A DNA stretch of 64,000 bases from contig CAVTBY010000010.1 of NCBI GenBank assembly GCA_963733085.1, positions 496,001 to 560,000 of the forward strand, given 5' to 3'. The stretch is from Desertimonas sp963733085 (GTDB taxonomy: Bacteria > Actinomycetota > Acidimicrobiia > Acidimicrobiales > Ilumatobacteraceae). Shown here piece after piece: positions 1-9,907 of this stretch. The notes beneath the pieces were generated by a model. That model had not been told where the DNA came from. It saw only the letters and a program-made list of their open reading frames with translations, and did no database searches. The position numbers and the translations under genes are program-made. Each line of letters starts with the position of its first letter. Positions within the stretch are counted from its first letter, which is position 1.

Positions 1-462
1 CGGGTGGACTCGCAGGGCCAGGACCTCCTCGTAGTGGGACCGATTGAAGATCCCGATCCGGCCGCGCTCGGGAGCCGCTTTGGAGATCCGCCACAGGAAG
101 GTGTGATCGAGCTCTTCGCTGGAGGGCTTCCTGAACGACACGACGTGCACGCCCTGCGGGTTGACCCCCGACATGACGTGTTCGATGGTGGAGTCCTTGC
201 CGGCCGCATCCATCGCCTGGAACACGACCAACAGGGCGTAGTCGTCGCTCGCCCAGAGAAGCTCTTGGGCGTCCTTCAACTTGTCGATGCCCTCAGCCAG
301 CAATGCCTTGGCGGTGTGATTCAACTCGGGCGGCGAGAGCGTGGCGTACTCTCCCCCGCCCGTCCAGCCGGTGTCTCGCCCGGCGAGGTTCGCCTTCGTC
401 CCTGGTTCGACTCGCAGCTCGTTGGCGATCCGCTCGTGTGAGTCGAGGGACTTAGTAGCCAC
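1..462 (-). CDS. ppk2: Polyphosphate kinase 2 family protein, 5' part only
   Basis: The gene starts with GTG at 462 and is still open at base 1, giving the first 154 residues. The P-loop (MDAAGKDST, residues 84-92), the following VNPQG segment (100-104) and the NRSHYEEVL segment (140-148) are the hallmarks of PPK2 enzymes, which move phosphate between polyphosphate and nucleotides in the cytoplasm. Whether the acceptor is AMP, ADP or GDP cannot be told from this half. The start overlaps the end of the upstream DUF7144 gene by 11 bp, so the two are probably co-transcribed. The PPK2 assignment is strong. Confidence 0.9.
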   Translation of the reverse strand, partial: MATKSLDSHERIANELRVEPGTKANLAGRDTGWTGGGEYATLSPPELNHTAKALLAEGIDKLKDAQELLWASDDYALLVVFQAMDAAGKDSTIEHVMSGVNPQGVHVVSFRKPSSEELDHTFLWRISKAAPERGRIGIFNRSHYEEVLALRVHP

Positions 463-892
463 GGTAGGAACCTCTCTGCGCGAACCCGCCATACACGGCC
501 AGGGCGTAGATGACGAGAACTGCCAGCACCACGCTGAGGATGGTCCACAGCGGCTGGTAGTAGATCCATGGCAAGAACGAGATCGCCGCGATGCCCGCGG
601 TGACGATCCCGACCCATCGCGCCCACTGGACACCGCTGACGAGAGCAATCGCGGCGGCGATCAGGACGATGCCGACAACCAGCCACACCCAGCCCCATGA
701 GGTGAGGTCACCCTCGAACAACACGGTCTGCACGCCTTCGGACACATCGTCGTCGTACTTGAACGCCCACAACGCGTCGAAGATCTTGAACCCGCCGCTG
801 ATGAAGAGCATCGTCGACGCGAAGGCCAGCCATCCGGCCCCCTTCGGCGTGCCATCGACGGCCGACGCCTCGGTCTGGGTCACTACAGCCAC
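452..892 (-). CDS. DUF7144-type four-helix membrane protein
   Basis: Encodes 146 residues from GTG 892, which has AGGAGG a few bases upstream; a second GTG at 883 is possible. The protein has four hydrophobic segments (about residues 20-38, 63-85, 90-107 and 115-135), with a short loop after the first helix rich in Asp and Lys. This matches small actinobacterial membrane proteins of the DUF7144 type, whose function is unknown. It lies directly upstream of, and overlaps, the PPK2 gene and is divergent from the DUF6325 gene, so a stress role is possible, but that is inference. Confidence 0.75.
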   Translation of the reverse strand: MAVVTQTEASAVDGTPKGAGWLAFASTMLFISGGFKIFDALWAFKYDDDVSEGVQTVLFEGDLTSWGWVWLVVGIVLIAAAIALVSGVQWARWVGIVTAGIAAISFLPWIYYQPLWTILSVVLAVLVIYALAVYGGFAQRGSYRGY

Positions 893-1079
893 TCGTCCTC
901 CTCGATCTCTGGCCTTCGAACCCGACGATCTCGCGGGCACGGGTGGGCCGACACCACCCATGAGCGGGTGGATGCCCGCAACTGACGACCACCCGCGGCA
1001 GGGTGGTCCACGACCTACCGACAACGCCCCACAATCGAGACTCACCGGTAACCATCGGAGGAGGAGACGTGGTCACGTC

Positions 1080-1559
1080 TTGAAGAACGCACCAAAGACC
1101 CCCAAGGCACGTGACGGAGTCGCGACCGACCTCGTCGAGTACTTCATCGTCTCGGTGCCGAACGTTGAGTCACTGGTGGGCTTGGGACCGGCGTTGGTCA
1201 AGCTCGTGAAACGGGCCGCGATCCGCATCCTCGACGTCGTAGTGCTGGTGAAGGACGCCGATGGCGCAGTCGCCCTGCTCGAGCTCGACGCGGTCGACAG
1301 CATGGCGCCACTCCGTGGACTCGAGAACGACGTCGGAGGGATGCTGAGCGAGCACGACCTCGAATTGGCCGCCCTTGCCCTGCAGGCGGGAACCACGGGC
1401 GTCGTCATTGTCACGGAGGATCGTTGGGCCAAACCGCTCTCGACCGCGGCGCGGCGCGCCGGTGGCCAGATCATCGCCGGCGACCGCATCCCGGCGTCCC
1501 GAGTCGAGTCGATACTGGCGGAGAAGTTCGTCGACCAACCGAGAGGAACGTCATCATGA
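1080..1559 (+). CDS. DUF6325 family protein
   Basis: Encodes 159 residues from TTG 1080, the only start codon that fits after the GGAGGAGGAG stretch at about 1057-1066; no in-frame ATG precedes the conserved part. The segments DLVEYFIVSVPN, RILDVVVLVKDADG and GTTGVVIVTEDRWA match the DUF6325 family of small actinobacterial proteins, often found beside SHOCT-domain proteins and predicted to be stress-related. No catalytic residues are evident. The stop overlaps the ATG of the SHOCT gene (ATGA), so the two form an operon. Function is unknown. Confidence 0.8.
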   Translation: MKNAPKTPKARDGVATDLVEYFIVSVPNVESLVGLGPALVKLVKRAAIRILDVVVLVKDADGAVALLELDAVDSMAPLRGLENDVGGMLSEHDLELAALALQAGTTGVVIVTEDRWAKPLSTAARRAGGQIIAGDRIPASRVESILAEKFVDQPRGTSS

Positions 1560-1759
1560 CCGCGACCAACACGACGCGCAGCCGTGGCTCCGACCTACTC
1601 GACCGGCCTCCGTGCGGGGTGCGAAACTACGAGGATGCCTGGATGGCATTCGTGGTCGATCCGGTCGAGCAGCTCAATGCGCTCGCCGACCTGCACGATC
1701 GGGGCCTGCTGACGACGAGCGAGTTCGATCGCCAAAAAGCCAAGGTCATCAAACGATGA
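1556..1759 (+). CDS. SHOCT domain small protein
   Basis: Encodes 67 residues. The C-terminal half (VEQLNALADLHDRGLLTTSE, then FDRQKAKVI) is a SHOCT motif, a short C-terminal oligomerisation/interaction helix pair common in actinobacteria. The start ATG overlaps the DUF6325 stop by 4 bp, indicating translational coupling. In other genomes DUF6325 and SHOCT proteins are frequent neighbours. No enzymatic function is expected. Confidence 0.8.
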   Translation: MTATNTTRSRGSDLLDRPPCGVRNYEDAWMAFVVDPVEQLNALADLHDRGLLTTSEFDRQKAKVIKR

Positions 1760-1765
1760 TGCCAG

Positions 1766-2557
1766 TCAGGCGAGGGATCGCCGTTCGAGATCGAGCATCG
1801 AATCGACCAACCGTCGTGTGAATGGATGCTCCGGCTGATCGCAGATCCGCTCCGTTGAGCCCTGTTCGACAACTTTCCCCCGTTCCATCACTGCGATCCT
1901 GCTACACAGTCGAGTCGCGACCGCCAGGTCGTGGGTGATGAGGGTGTAGGCGACCCCTCGCTCGGCTTGCAGTCGTTCGAGGAGCGAGATAACTCCGTTC
2001 TTGCTCGCCGCATCGAGTGCCGAGACCGGCTCATCCAGCACGAGCAGCCGAGGATCGGTCGCCAACGATCTGGCGATGTTGACCCGCTGCCGCTGACCCA
2101 CGGAGAGCTCGTGTCGACGTCGCGTTGCCATGTGCGGGTCCAGCCCGACCTCTTCCAGCAGTGCAGCCACTCGCTCCGCTCGTTCTGCATCGCGCATGTC
2201 GAAGTGGAGCGACAGTGGCTCGCCGATGATGGCGCCAACCGTCAACGCCGGGTTGAGTGAGCCCACTGCGTTCTGAAACACGATTTGCGCCGTCCGACGG
2301 AACGAGCGCGGTGCGGAGCGTCCGAACCCTGTGACGTCGAATTCGCCGACTCGGATGCTGCCGTGGTCGGCGCGCACGAGGTGCACGACTGCCCGCGCCA
2401 CCGTGGACTTGCCGGCGCCCGACGCCCCGACAAGCCCGATCGACTCACCATGTCCGAGCGTCAGATCGACACCGGCGACCGCCAGAACTTCGCTGCGCCG
2501 ATGACCTCGCGGGTGGTACGTCACGTGCAGGTCGCGAACGGTCAGCAGATCCGTCAT
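1766..2557 (-). CDS. Oligopeptide/dipeptide/nickel ABC transporter ATPase (DppF/OppF type)
   Basis: Encodes 263 residues from ATG 2557, which overlaps the upstream stop as ATGA. It has Walker A GASGAGKST (44-52), the signature LSVGQRQRVNIA, Walker B LLVLDEPVSALDA and the switch histidine in LITHD. It powers import through the permeases encoded just upstream on the same strand. Its length is shorter than classic OppF (about 320 residues) because the C-terminal cysteine-rich oligopeptide extension is missing; that extension sits on the fused partner instead. It is the last gene of the operon. Confidence 0.9.
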   Translation of the reverse strand: MTDLLTVRDLHVTYHPRGHRRSEVLAVAGVDLTLGHGESIGLVGASGAGKSTVARAVVHLVRADHGSIRVGEFDVTGFGRSAPRSFRRTAQIVFQNAVGSLNPALTVGAIIGEPLSLHFDMRDAERAERVAALLEEVGLDPHMATRRRHELSVGQRQRVNIARSLATDPRLLVLDEPVSALDAASKNGVISLLERLQAERGVAYTLITHDLAVATRLCSRIAVMERGKVVEQGSTERICDQPEHPFTRRLVDSMLDLERRSLA

Positions 2558-4440
2558 GAGAACTCCGGTTCGGTCGGTCTCGCACCAGCGAGGTGCAGCG
2601 ACGCCGCCCGGACGCACCGCACGGCTCCCTCGTCATCTGCCTGCAGCGCCACCGCCTGCTCGATGCATTGATCCATCGCGTGGGTACAGCGATTGACGAA
2701 CCGACAGGCGGCAGGCCACTCCCATGGCGGAGGCACTCGACCGGGGATCGCGCTCGCAGTCGATGCGGCTGATCGCCGCCGCGCGACCGAGGCGAGGAGA
2801 CCGGCCGTGTACGGGTGCCGGGGACGTGCCAAAAGGGCCTCCACCTCACCTGTCTCAACGATCTGGCCGGCGTACATCACGGCCACTCGTCCGGCGACGG
2901 CCGCGACGACAGCGAAGTCGTGCGTGATCAGCAACACGCTCAACCCGCGCTCCGATCGGAGTTCGTCGATCAAGTCGAGGATCTCCCGCTGTACCACGGC
3001 ATCGAGTGCGGTCGTCGGTTCGTCGGCGATGAGGACTTCGGGCTCGGCGACGAGTGCCATCGCCAGGGCCACTCGCTGGGCTTCACCGCCGGAGAGCTGG
3101 TGCGGGTAGGCGTCGTGTAGTGAGGGTCCGAGACCGACGCGTTCGAGCATGGCCGCGGCGCGAGCTCGAGCAGCCGTACGGGAGAGGCCGAAATGCCAGC
3201 GCAGCGGCTCGGCAACTTGGCGAAGGGCGGGATAGGCGGGATTGAGCGAGGCCCAGGGCTCCTGCCCGAGAAGGGCGATCCGACGCCCGCGTACGAGTCG
3301 CAATTCCTCGAACGACGAGCCGACGAGCTCGTGTCCACCGACCCGGATGGACACAGCCTGCGTCCGAGCCGGCTCGGCGGCAAGGCCCAGAACAGCCCCC
3401 GCCAGGGTCGACTTTCCGCAGCCGGACTCGCCGACGAGTCCGAGGATCTCCCCGGGCGCCAACTCCAGCGATACCTCAGAAACGACCTCGAATCCTCCAC
3501 CGTGTTGATCGGGAAAGGTCACGCTGAGCTGATCGACGACGAGTGCCGCGCGTCCCTGGTCGGCGGATGCGAACAGCGTCCCGTCGATCCGTTCGATCGC
3601 GCCGCCGCCGAGTGCACTCCCACCACCGGTGTCTGCGAGGCGGCGGTCGCCCAACTCGTCGCCGAGGCGGTTGAACGCGAGCACCATGAGAAAGATGGCG
3701 ATTCCTGGCCACAGGGCAAGTAGTGGCGCCTCGTCGAGGTAGTCACGTGCCTGGTTCAGCATCACCCCCCAACTGGCGGTCGGTGGCGTCACACCGAGGC
3801 CAAGAAACGACAGCGTCGCTTCGGCGACGACCGCCGCGGCAAACACGACGGTCGCCTGCATGAGGATCGGAGGCAGCAGGTTCGGGACGATGTGTCGAAC
3901 GATGACGCGGCCGTGACCCGCCCCGACTGCTCGGGCGGCGTCCACGTACTCCTCGTCGCGCGCCGACAGCACCTCGCCGCGCGCCAGGCGCGTCATCCGC
4001 CCGGCGAACACGAGGCCGACGGCGAACATCGACGGGGCGAGACCCGGACCGGTGGCGGCCACGAAGGCGATCGCCGCGACGATCGCGGGGATCGAGTACA
4101 CGACATCGAGGACGCGCATCGTCACACGATCCAGCCACCCACCGTGGTAGCCGGCGAGAACACCGAGCGGGACACCGAGACCAACGGCGATGACAACACA
4201 CTCCACGGCGGCGAACAGTGACGGGCGCGTCCCGGCGATGAGCCGGATCAGCTCGTCGCGTCCGAGGTGATCGGTCCCCAACCAATGGTCCGCCGACGGT
4301 CCTTGCAACGTGTTGGCGAGGTCGCCGGTCTCGGCTGAGCCGGGGTCGATCAGCCACATGATCACCGAGACCACCGTGATTGCGACGAGGAACAACACCG
4401 CAATGGTCGCCGACGGAGACAGCCCGGCTCGACGTTTCAC
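2554..4440 (-). CDS. Fused peptide/nickel ABC transporter permease-ATPase (DppC+DppD)
   Basis: Encodes 628 residues. Residues 1-270 are a DppC-type permease, with several membrane helices and the EAA coupling loop at about 164-187. Residues 298-560 are a DppD-type ATPase with Walker A GESGCGKST (338-346), signature LSGGEAQRVALA and Walker B LIADEPTTALDA. The tail carries the oligopeptide-transporter C-terminal region with the CRFVNRC cysteines. Permease-ATPase fusions of this family are known in actinobacteria, so this is not an assembly error. It overlaps both neighbours by 4 bp. The substrate cannot be assigned; peptides, nickel chelates or opines are all possible. Confidence 0.9.
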   Translation of the reverse strand: MKRRAGLSPSATIAVLFLVAITVVSVIMWLIDPGSAETGDLANTLQGPSADHWLGTDHLGRDELIRLIAGTRPSLFAAVECVVIAVGLGVPLGVLAGYHGGWLDRVTMRVLDVVYSIPAIVAAIAFVAATGPGLAPSMFAVGLVFAGRMTRLARGEVLSARDEEYVDAARAVGAGHGRVIVRHIVPNLLPPILMQATVVFAAAVVAEATLSFLGLGVTPPTASWGVMLNQARDYLDEAPLLALWPGIAIFLMVLAFNRLGDELGDRRLADTGGGSALGGGAIERIDGTLFASADQGRAALVVDQLSVTFPDQHGGGFEVVSEVSLELAPGEILGLVGESGCGKSTLAGAVLGLAAEPARTQAVSIRVGGHELVGSSFEELRLVRGRRIALLGQEPWASLNPAYPALRQVAEPLRWHFGLSRTAARARAAAMLERVGLGPSLHDAYPHQLSGGEAQRVALAMALVAEPEVLIADEPTTALDAVVQREILDLIDELRSERGLSVLLITHDFAVVAAVAGRVAVMYAGQIVETGEVEALLARPRHPYTAGLLASVARRRSAASTASAIPGRVPPPWEWPAACRFVNRCTHAMDQCIEQAVALQADDEGAVRCVRAASLHLAGARPTEPEFS

Positions 4441-5420
4441 GCGGTTCGGATCCTCGGGTTGAGCCAGGCGTAGCCGAGGTCGAGCAGGAGGTTGACGACG
4501 ACAACGACGAACACCGTCACGACGACAAAGCCGAGGAGCGGCGCAGGATCGTTGCGCTGAACCGCCTCGATCGCCATGCTCCCCAGCCCAGGCAGGGCGA
4601 AGATGCGTTCGGCGACGAACGATCCGGTGAGCACGGCAGCGATCAACAACGACAGAACGGTCACCATCGACGAAGCGGCGTTGCGGAGGACATGGTGGAC
4701 AACCGCCTGACGTCGCGACGCGCCCTTGGCGAGGGCGGCGCGGACGTATTCAGCACTGAGCTCGGAGCGCACCGCCGTACGCGTGTGTCTGGCGAGAACC
4801 GCGCCGGCAACGATGCCGAGAGCGATCGATGGCAGCGTCACCGACCGAATCCACCCGATGATGCTCTCGACGGGGCTGACATAGAACACGGCGTTGAACA
4901 CGTGCCAATGCACGGCGAAGACGGCCAGCAACAGGGTGCCGAGCCAGATGACCGGAATCGCCTGGCCAAGGGAGGCGACGGCCATCACCGCCCGGTCAGT
5001 CCCGCTGCCCGACCGCAAGGCAGCAGCGATGCCGAAAGGCAGTCCGACCAGCGCCGCCACGAGCAGGCCGCCAACGATCATTGACAACGTGACGCCAACT
5101 CGTTCGCTGATCGTGTCGGCAACGGGCGCCCCGGTGTAGATCGACCTCCCGAGATCGCCGGTCACCGCCCCTCCCAGCCACTCCACGTACCGCTCGAGAA
5201 CCGGCTCGTCGAGCCCCATCTCGGTTCGTACCGTGGCGACCTGCTCGTCCGTAGCCGTCGGGCCGAGCAGCTGTTCGGCCGGATCGATCGGGTTCAGTGA
5301 CAACAACACGAACGTGACGAACGACGCGACGAGCATGATCGGGAGAACCGCCGCGAGCCGCCAGAAGGCGATCCTGACCACAGCGAGGCCGCGTTCAAGC
5401 CCCTTCGACGCGCACTGCAT
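4437..5420 (-). CDS. Peptide/nickel ABC transporter permease (DppB type)
   Basis: Encodes 327 residues with six predicted helices and the EAA-like segment EYVRAALAKGASRRQAVVHH. The N-terminal segment (LLSLNPIDPAEQLLGPTAT) and the DLGRSIYTGAPV motif are typical of DppB/OppB permeases. The ATG at 5420 overlaps the end of the binding-protein gene by 26 bp; GTG 5381 would give a non-overlapping start with no better ribosome-binding site, so the start is uncertain. It pairs with the fused DppC-DppD protein downstream. Confidence 0.88.
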   Translation of the reverse strand: MQCASKGLERGLAVVRIAFWRLAAVLPIMLVASFVTFVLLSLNPIDPAEQLLGPTATDEQVATVRTEMGLDEPVLERYVEWLGGAVTGDLGRSIYTGAPVADTISERVGVTLSMIVGGLLVAALVGLPFGIAAALRSGSGTDRAVMAVASLGQAIPVIWLGTLLLAVFAVHWHVFNAVFYVSPVESIIGWIRSVTLPSIALGIVAGAVLARHTRTAVRSELSAEYVRAALAKGASRRQAVVHHVLRNAASSMVTVLSLLIAAVLTGSFVAERIFALPGLGSMAIEAVQRNDPAPLLGFVVVTVFVVVVVNLLLDLGYAWLNPRIRTA

Positions 5421-6930
5421 ACGGATATGCGCTGCGTACGCCGAGGGGGATGAAGATGCCGGTCACGTGCGGGCCGGCAAAGTTGACAACCGGCTCGAAC
5501 GAAACGGGGAGCATGATCCCGACGTCGATCACGTTTCGAACGACCTCGCTGTAGATCGCCTTGGCTTCGTCCGGCTCAGTGTTCGCCGCTCGGCTGAGGC
5601 CGTCGTCGATGGCGGACGTATCAGCGACCCGGAAAGGATTCAACGCGCTCGAACCCGAAGCGAAACGGGCGAGGGTGTCGTGGGGGTGATACATCGCCGC
5701 AATGCCGAGGGCCATCGGGAACCCTCCTCTGCGCATCTCGGCACCCAACTGGCCGTTCTGCAATGGCACGAGATTCAGATGGATGCCGACCTCATCGAGC
5801 ATCTGGGCGATCGCCTCGACGTTCGTTTGTATCACCGGCATCGTCGGCATGTCCATCTCGAACCCATCCGGGTAGCCGGCGTCGGCGAGCAGTTCACGCG
5901 CCAGCTCCTGGTCGAACGTCGGGACGTCGGCGAGGGCGGGGTCGTACCAGTCGGTGACAGCCGGCGGCACGAGTCCGCCAGACGCCGAGCCGACCCCTTC
6001 GTACACGGCGGCCACGTAGCCAACGCGGTCGACGGCATGGGCGATGGCCTGGCGGACGCGATCATCGGCGAGTGGCGGAGCGAGGACACCATCGCGATCC
6101 GTGATCATCAGCCAGTGGCTCTCCAGATCCAGCGCGTAGACATCCAAGCCGGCTGCTTCGGCTTCATCGATCTGACCGCCGGTGCCGGAGTACACCATGT
6201 CGACCTGCCCGGTCTGCAATGCGGCGAAGCGAGCGAGATTGTCCGGGACCACGCTGATCTCGATCCGCTCGACCCCTTGGAGCTCCGGCGCCCAGTAGTC
6301 CGGGGTGAGCTCGAAGACCTCCCGCACTCCCTCTTGCGAGGCGTCTTCACTCCACGTCCACGGCCCAGAACCGTGAGGTTCGCGGGTGAGGTCGACGTCG
6401 GCCTCCAAGGCCGCGGAGCTGACCATCATGCCTTGCACCATCGACATCTCGATGAGGAAGGTCGGGGCCGGCTCGCTGAAGCGCACTTCGACGGTGGTTG
6501 GGTCGACAACGATGACGTCGGTCATCGCGGCGAACGTCGGCCCGTTCGGGTTTCCCGGTTCGGCTTTCGCTCGTTCGAGATTGGCCTTCACCGTGCCGGC
6601 ATCGAACCGGCTGCCGTCGTGGAACACGACGTCATCACGCAGCGTGAAGCGGATCGAGGTCGAGTCCGGCTGGCTCCATCCGGTCGCCAGGTGGGGCACC
6701 AATTCCTGGCTCGAGTCCTGACGAACGAGCGTGTCGTACACCGGATACAGATAGCCGGCCTGCGTCGCCTGGGAGAGGACCGGGTCAAACGTCAAGACGT
6801 CGCCGAAGTCGGCGATCCGCAGCGTGCCCTCGGGCTCGGTCGGGGATTCAGCTGCGACCTGCGGGCCGGTTGCCACCACCGCCATGCCAGCGAGCGCGAC
6901 CACGGCAAGGAATGCGGCCCGCCACCTCAT
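5395..6930 (-). CDS. Family 5 solute-binding protein of the peptide/nickel ABC importer
   Basis: Encodes 511 residues from ATG 6930, chosen because GGAGGAG lies just upstream. A signal peptide (residues 1-27, cleaved after VAA) leads the protein out of the cytoplasm; there is no lipobox cysteine, so anchoring would need another route. The body is SBP family 5 (LRIADFGDVLTFDPVLSQAT, SIRFTLRDDVVFHDGSRFDA). It delivers substrate to the permeases encoded downstream. The operon order is regulator, binding protein, permease, fused permease-ATPase, ATPase. Ligand unknown. Confidence 0.88.
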   Translation of the reverse strand: MRWRAAFLAVVALAGMAVVATGPQVAAESPTEPEGTLRIADFGDVLTFDPVLSQATQAGYLYPVYDTLVRQDSSQELVPHLATGWSQPDSTSIRFTLRDDVVFHDGSRFDAGTVKANLERAKAEPGNPNGPTFAAMTDVIVVDPTTVEVRFSEPAPTFLIEMSMVQGMMVSSAALEADVDLTREPHGSGPWTWSEDASQEGVREVFELTPDYWAPELQGVERIEISVVPDNLARFAALQTGQVDMVYSGTGGQIDEAEAAGLDVYALDLESHWLMITDRDGVLAPPLADDRVRQAIAHAVDRVGYVAAVYEGVGSASGGLVPPAVTDWYDPALADVPTFDQELARELLADAGYPDGFEMDMPTMPVIQTNVEAIAQMLDEVGIHLNLVPLQNGQLGAEMRRGGFPMALGIAAMYHPHDTLARFASGSSALNPFRVADTSAIDDGLSRAANTEPDEAKAIYSEVVRNVIDVGIMLPVSFEPVVNFAGPHVTGIFIPLGVRSAYPYAVRVEGA

Positions 6931-6981
6931 GTCTCCTCCATGACGATCTGAGTCGGCTTCACGTGTGGACAATATGTCCAG

Positions 6982-9595
6982 TCACTTGTTGGTCAGCTGG
7001 CGCGCTTTGGCCGCCGCTTCGGCACGAGAGGTGACACCGAGCTTGCGGTAGATCACCTTGAGGTGGAACTTGAGCGTGTTCACCGAGACATACAGCTCGT
7101 CGGCGATCTCCCGAACGGTGAGCCTGCTCGGCAAGAAGCGCAGCACGTCTCGCTCCCGATCGGTGAGTGGCTCGACGAGTTCCAGTTGCCCACGAGGTGG
7201 TCGATCCGCCGCCGCCGCTGAACTCCGCCGCAGCCGATCGAACCATGCGTCAGGTGCCCGCCACGCACCGCGTTCGATCAACTCGAGCGCTTCCGGACCT
7301 GCGGAGGCAACCGTCTGCAGCAGCTCGTTGGCGACCGCCAGCTCGAGAGCCTGGGTCGCCAGCTTCACCGACTCGTCGTTGTCGGCAGTGACGCGGGCGA
7401 GAAGCAGTCCGAGGATGACTTCGTGGCGGGCGCAACGCGGAACGGTGGTGTCCAGCGAGGAGGCGGCATCCTCGAGGTTCCCCTCGGCGAGCTGCACCCG
7501 GGCCGTGCTGACACCCGCCCAGAACGGATCGTCGATCTGCAGCGCCCAGTGCTTCGCGCCGGAGATGTCGCCTGCGGCTACAGCCAGCCGTGTTCCAACA
7601 CGGGCCAGCCATTGCTGGCATCCGGGTCCGAACGACTCGGACACGACCAACGCTTCGGCTTGTTCGAAGGAGCCGCGGGCGGCATCGAGTTCACCGTCGT
7701 CGATGTGGGCCTCGGTGAGCTCCAGCATGGCGATGATCCGGCAATAGAGCATCGTCTCCGCCGGTATCGCAGCCAACTCCTCGAGCCCGGTCAGGGCACG
7801 CGGACGGTCACCGAGCTCGCGATGGGCGATTGCCTCGGCAAGTGCCAGCTCGACCCGGAGGATCACCAAACCGGAGACGGTCGCGGCGTGCCGAATCCCC
7901 GCCACCACGCGGAGCGCGTCGATCGGCATCCCGGCCAATGCGTTACCCAGCGCCCTGGTTCCCTCGAGCGCCATGCGGCGTTCGGGGTCACGGCTCAAGG
8001 CGAGGTCGGCGTTGCGCACGTCGTCGCACGACTCCGCCCACCGTTCCGACATTGCGATCCCTCGGGCGATCATGTTCCAGACGAAGCGACCGAGCGTGTC
8101 GCGCCACCACGTGTCACCCATTTCGTCCAATCCGCGCCGAGCCAGCTCCTCACTCCGGGTCCAGTCTCCGGCGAGCATTGCCACACTCGATTGCAGCATC
8201 GTGAGCCGATGTCGTGGTTTCTCTTCCAACGTCGAGTGATCAATCCACCATGCCGCCTGTTCAACGGCCTTGATATAGCGGCGTCGGTCGACGAGCAGCA
8301 GACACCACGCGTAGTCGAGCATCGATTCGAGGTCGGCCATCGCGATCTCGGTCGGGATTGCCTCGATCGCACGCAGGATCGTCTCCTCCAGGCCCAGGTC
8401 GTACAACCTGCCGTTCTCGGCGGCGAGCAGCCGGAGCGCATCACGCGGACGCTCGGCCAGGTGCCAGTGCTCGAGTGCGGTTGGCACCTCGCCGGCCTCC
8501 TCGAACCAACGAGCCGCGCGGGCATGCCGCTCGGCCAGCAGGCTCGTTGAGCGTCGCGCCAGTTCGGCGAGCAGTCCGGCGCGTACGAGGGCATGCACAG
8601 CGAACCAGCCTTCGACACCGATGCGGCTGACGAACAAGCCGCGGGCCTCGGCACGCTCGAATAACTCGCGGGTGTCGGTTCGACCAGTGAGAGCCTCAGC
8701 GAGGCTCGGGTTGACGCGACCGACCACCGAGGTCTCGACCAGGACATCGACGACGTCAGCATCCTCGGCGGCCAGCACCTCGTGCCAGACGTAGTCGTCG
8801 ACCAGAAGGTCGCTGTCGAGCCCGGTCGCGATGAGTTGCTGGGCGCGGCTGGGATCGGGCGGCCAGAGCGGCCATCTGCAAGCCCACCGCCCAGCCTTCG
8901 ACATGGTGAGCCGTCGCATCGAGCTGTTCCTCGGACAGCGACGGGGCCAACCGTGAGAGCAGATCGGTCGCCTCGCCAGGGGCGAAACGCAGCTCCGCGA
9001 AGCGAACCTCGCCGAGCTGACCGCTGGCGCGCAGGCGGTCGATCGGAACGACGGGATCGCGCCGCGACAGCAGCACGACGTGCAGCCACGGGGGAACGTG
9101 GTGCAGGAACAAACCCAGTGAAGTCGCGATCTCATCGTTGCCATCCACCAGGTGCACGTCGTCGATGATGACGACGCTCGGCGGGCAGGACCGCCCAACG
9201 AGCTGGTCGAGCAGTTGCTCGACGACGTCCGGCAAGGCAGCGTGCCTCCGAAGCATCAGAGTCGCCTCGTCGCCGCAACCCGGCGCGAGCACGTCGAGCG
9301 CAGCAATGACCCCGGTCCAGAACCGGGTCCCGTCGCGGTCGCCCTCGTCCAACGAAAGCCAAGAGGTGGCCAAAGTTGAGTGCTCCGTCCAGCCCGCCAG
9401 CAGCAGCGATTTGCCCGACCCGGCCGGGGCGACCACGATGGTCAGCGGAGCGGTGACGACGTCATCCAACAGTTGGAAGAGGCGTTGCCGGCGGATGTAG
9501 TGCTCAGGTCGGCCGGGCGCCCGCAGCTTCGCCCGCAGCAACGCGGACTGCTGAGGGACCGGCGGTGCCCCCGCGGCCCGGCTTCTTTCGCCCAC
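6982..9595 (-). pseudogene. Large ATP-binding LuxR-type regulator (MalT/LAL-like), one frameshift
   Basis: Two reading frames join into one gene of about 870 residues. The 5' frame (ATG 9595) carries a STAND ATPase with Walker A APAGSGKS (56-63) and Walker B VVIIDDVH. The 3' frame carries helical repeats and ends with a LuxR HTH (LTDRERDVLRFLPSRL to LGVTSRAEAAAKARQL). The frames meet at about 8857-8860, where one base too many splits ALAA from DPSRAQQLIATG; the total length is one base over a multiple of three. It is either a recent mutation or a sequencing indel; the rest reads intact. It probably controls the adjacent ABC importer operon, which starts 50 bp downstream. Confidence 0.8.
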
Positions 9596-9907
9596 GCCTA
9601 ACTCCGTCGCCCGAACACGCTGATACCGCGCGGTCTGGCTACCGGGACGAGCGGCCAGGTCGCTATGAGCGGCACTGAACTGGTCGGGCCAGGCTGGATG
9701 TTCAACCTCTCCCCTTCATGATCAGGCCCAGCACAAAGTGTAGACCCGTCCTTCAGCCGAGCAACGGATGATCGCCTGAACGGTTGGTGTCGTCGCAGCG
9801 TCGGAACCCGGAGTCCACCCCCGCGCGGGTGGTGTCGTGCCACCCGTCACCGCACGACGATCGGTGTGGGCGCAGGCACGCATGCCGCAGCCTGACAGGA
9901 GAACCAG
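9596..9907. other. 312-bp divergent intergenic region
   Basis: Lies between the start of the LuxR-type regulator (leftward) and the start of the DUF1269 gene (rightward), so it should hold promoters for both. An AGGAGA ribosome-binding site for the DUF1269 gene is at about 9897. No reading frame with coding character, no clear hairpin and no repeat was seen. Confidence 0.5.

Noticed and set aside
5233..6951. 572-codon open frame on the + strand across the peptide-binding protein gene
   Set aside because: Antisense to a family 5 binding protein with signal peptide and ribosome-binding site; no domain of its own.
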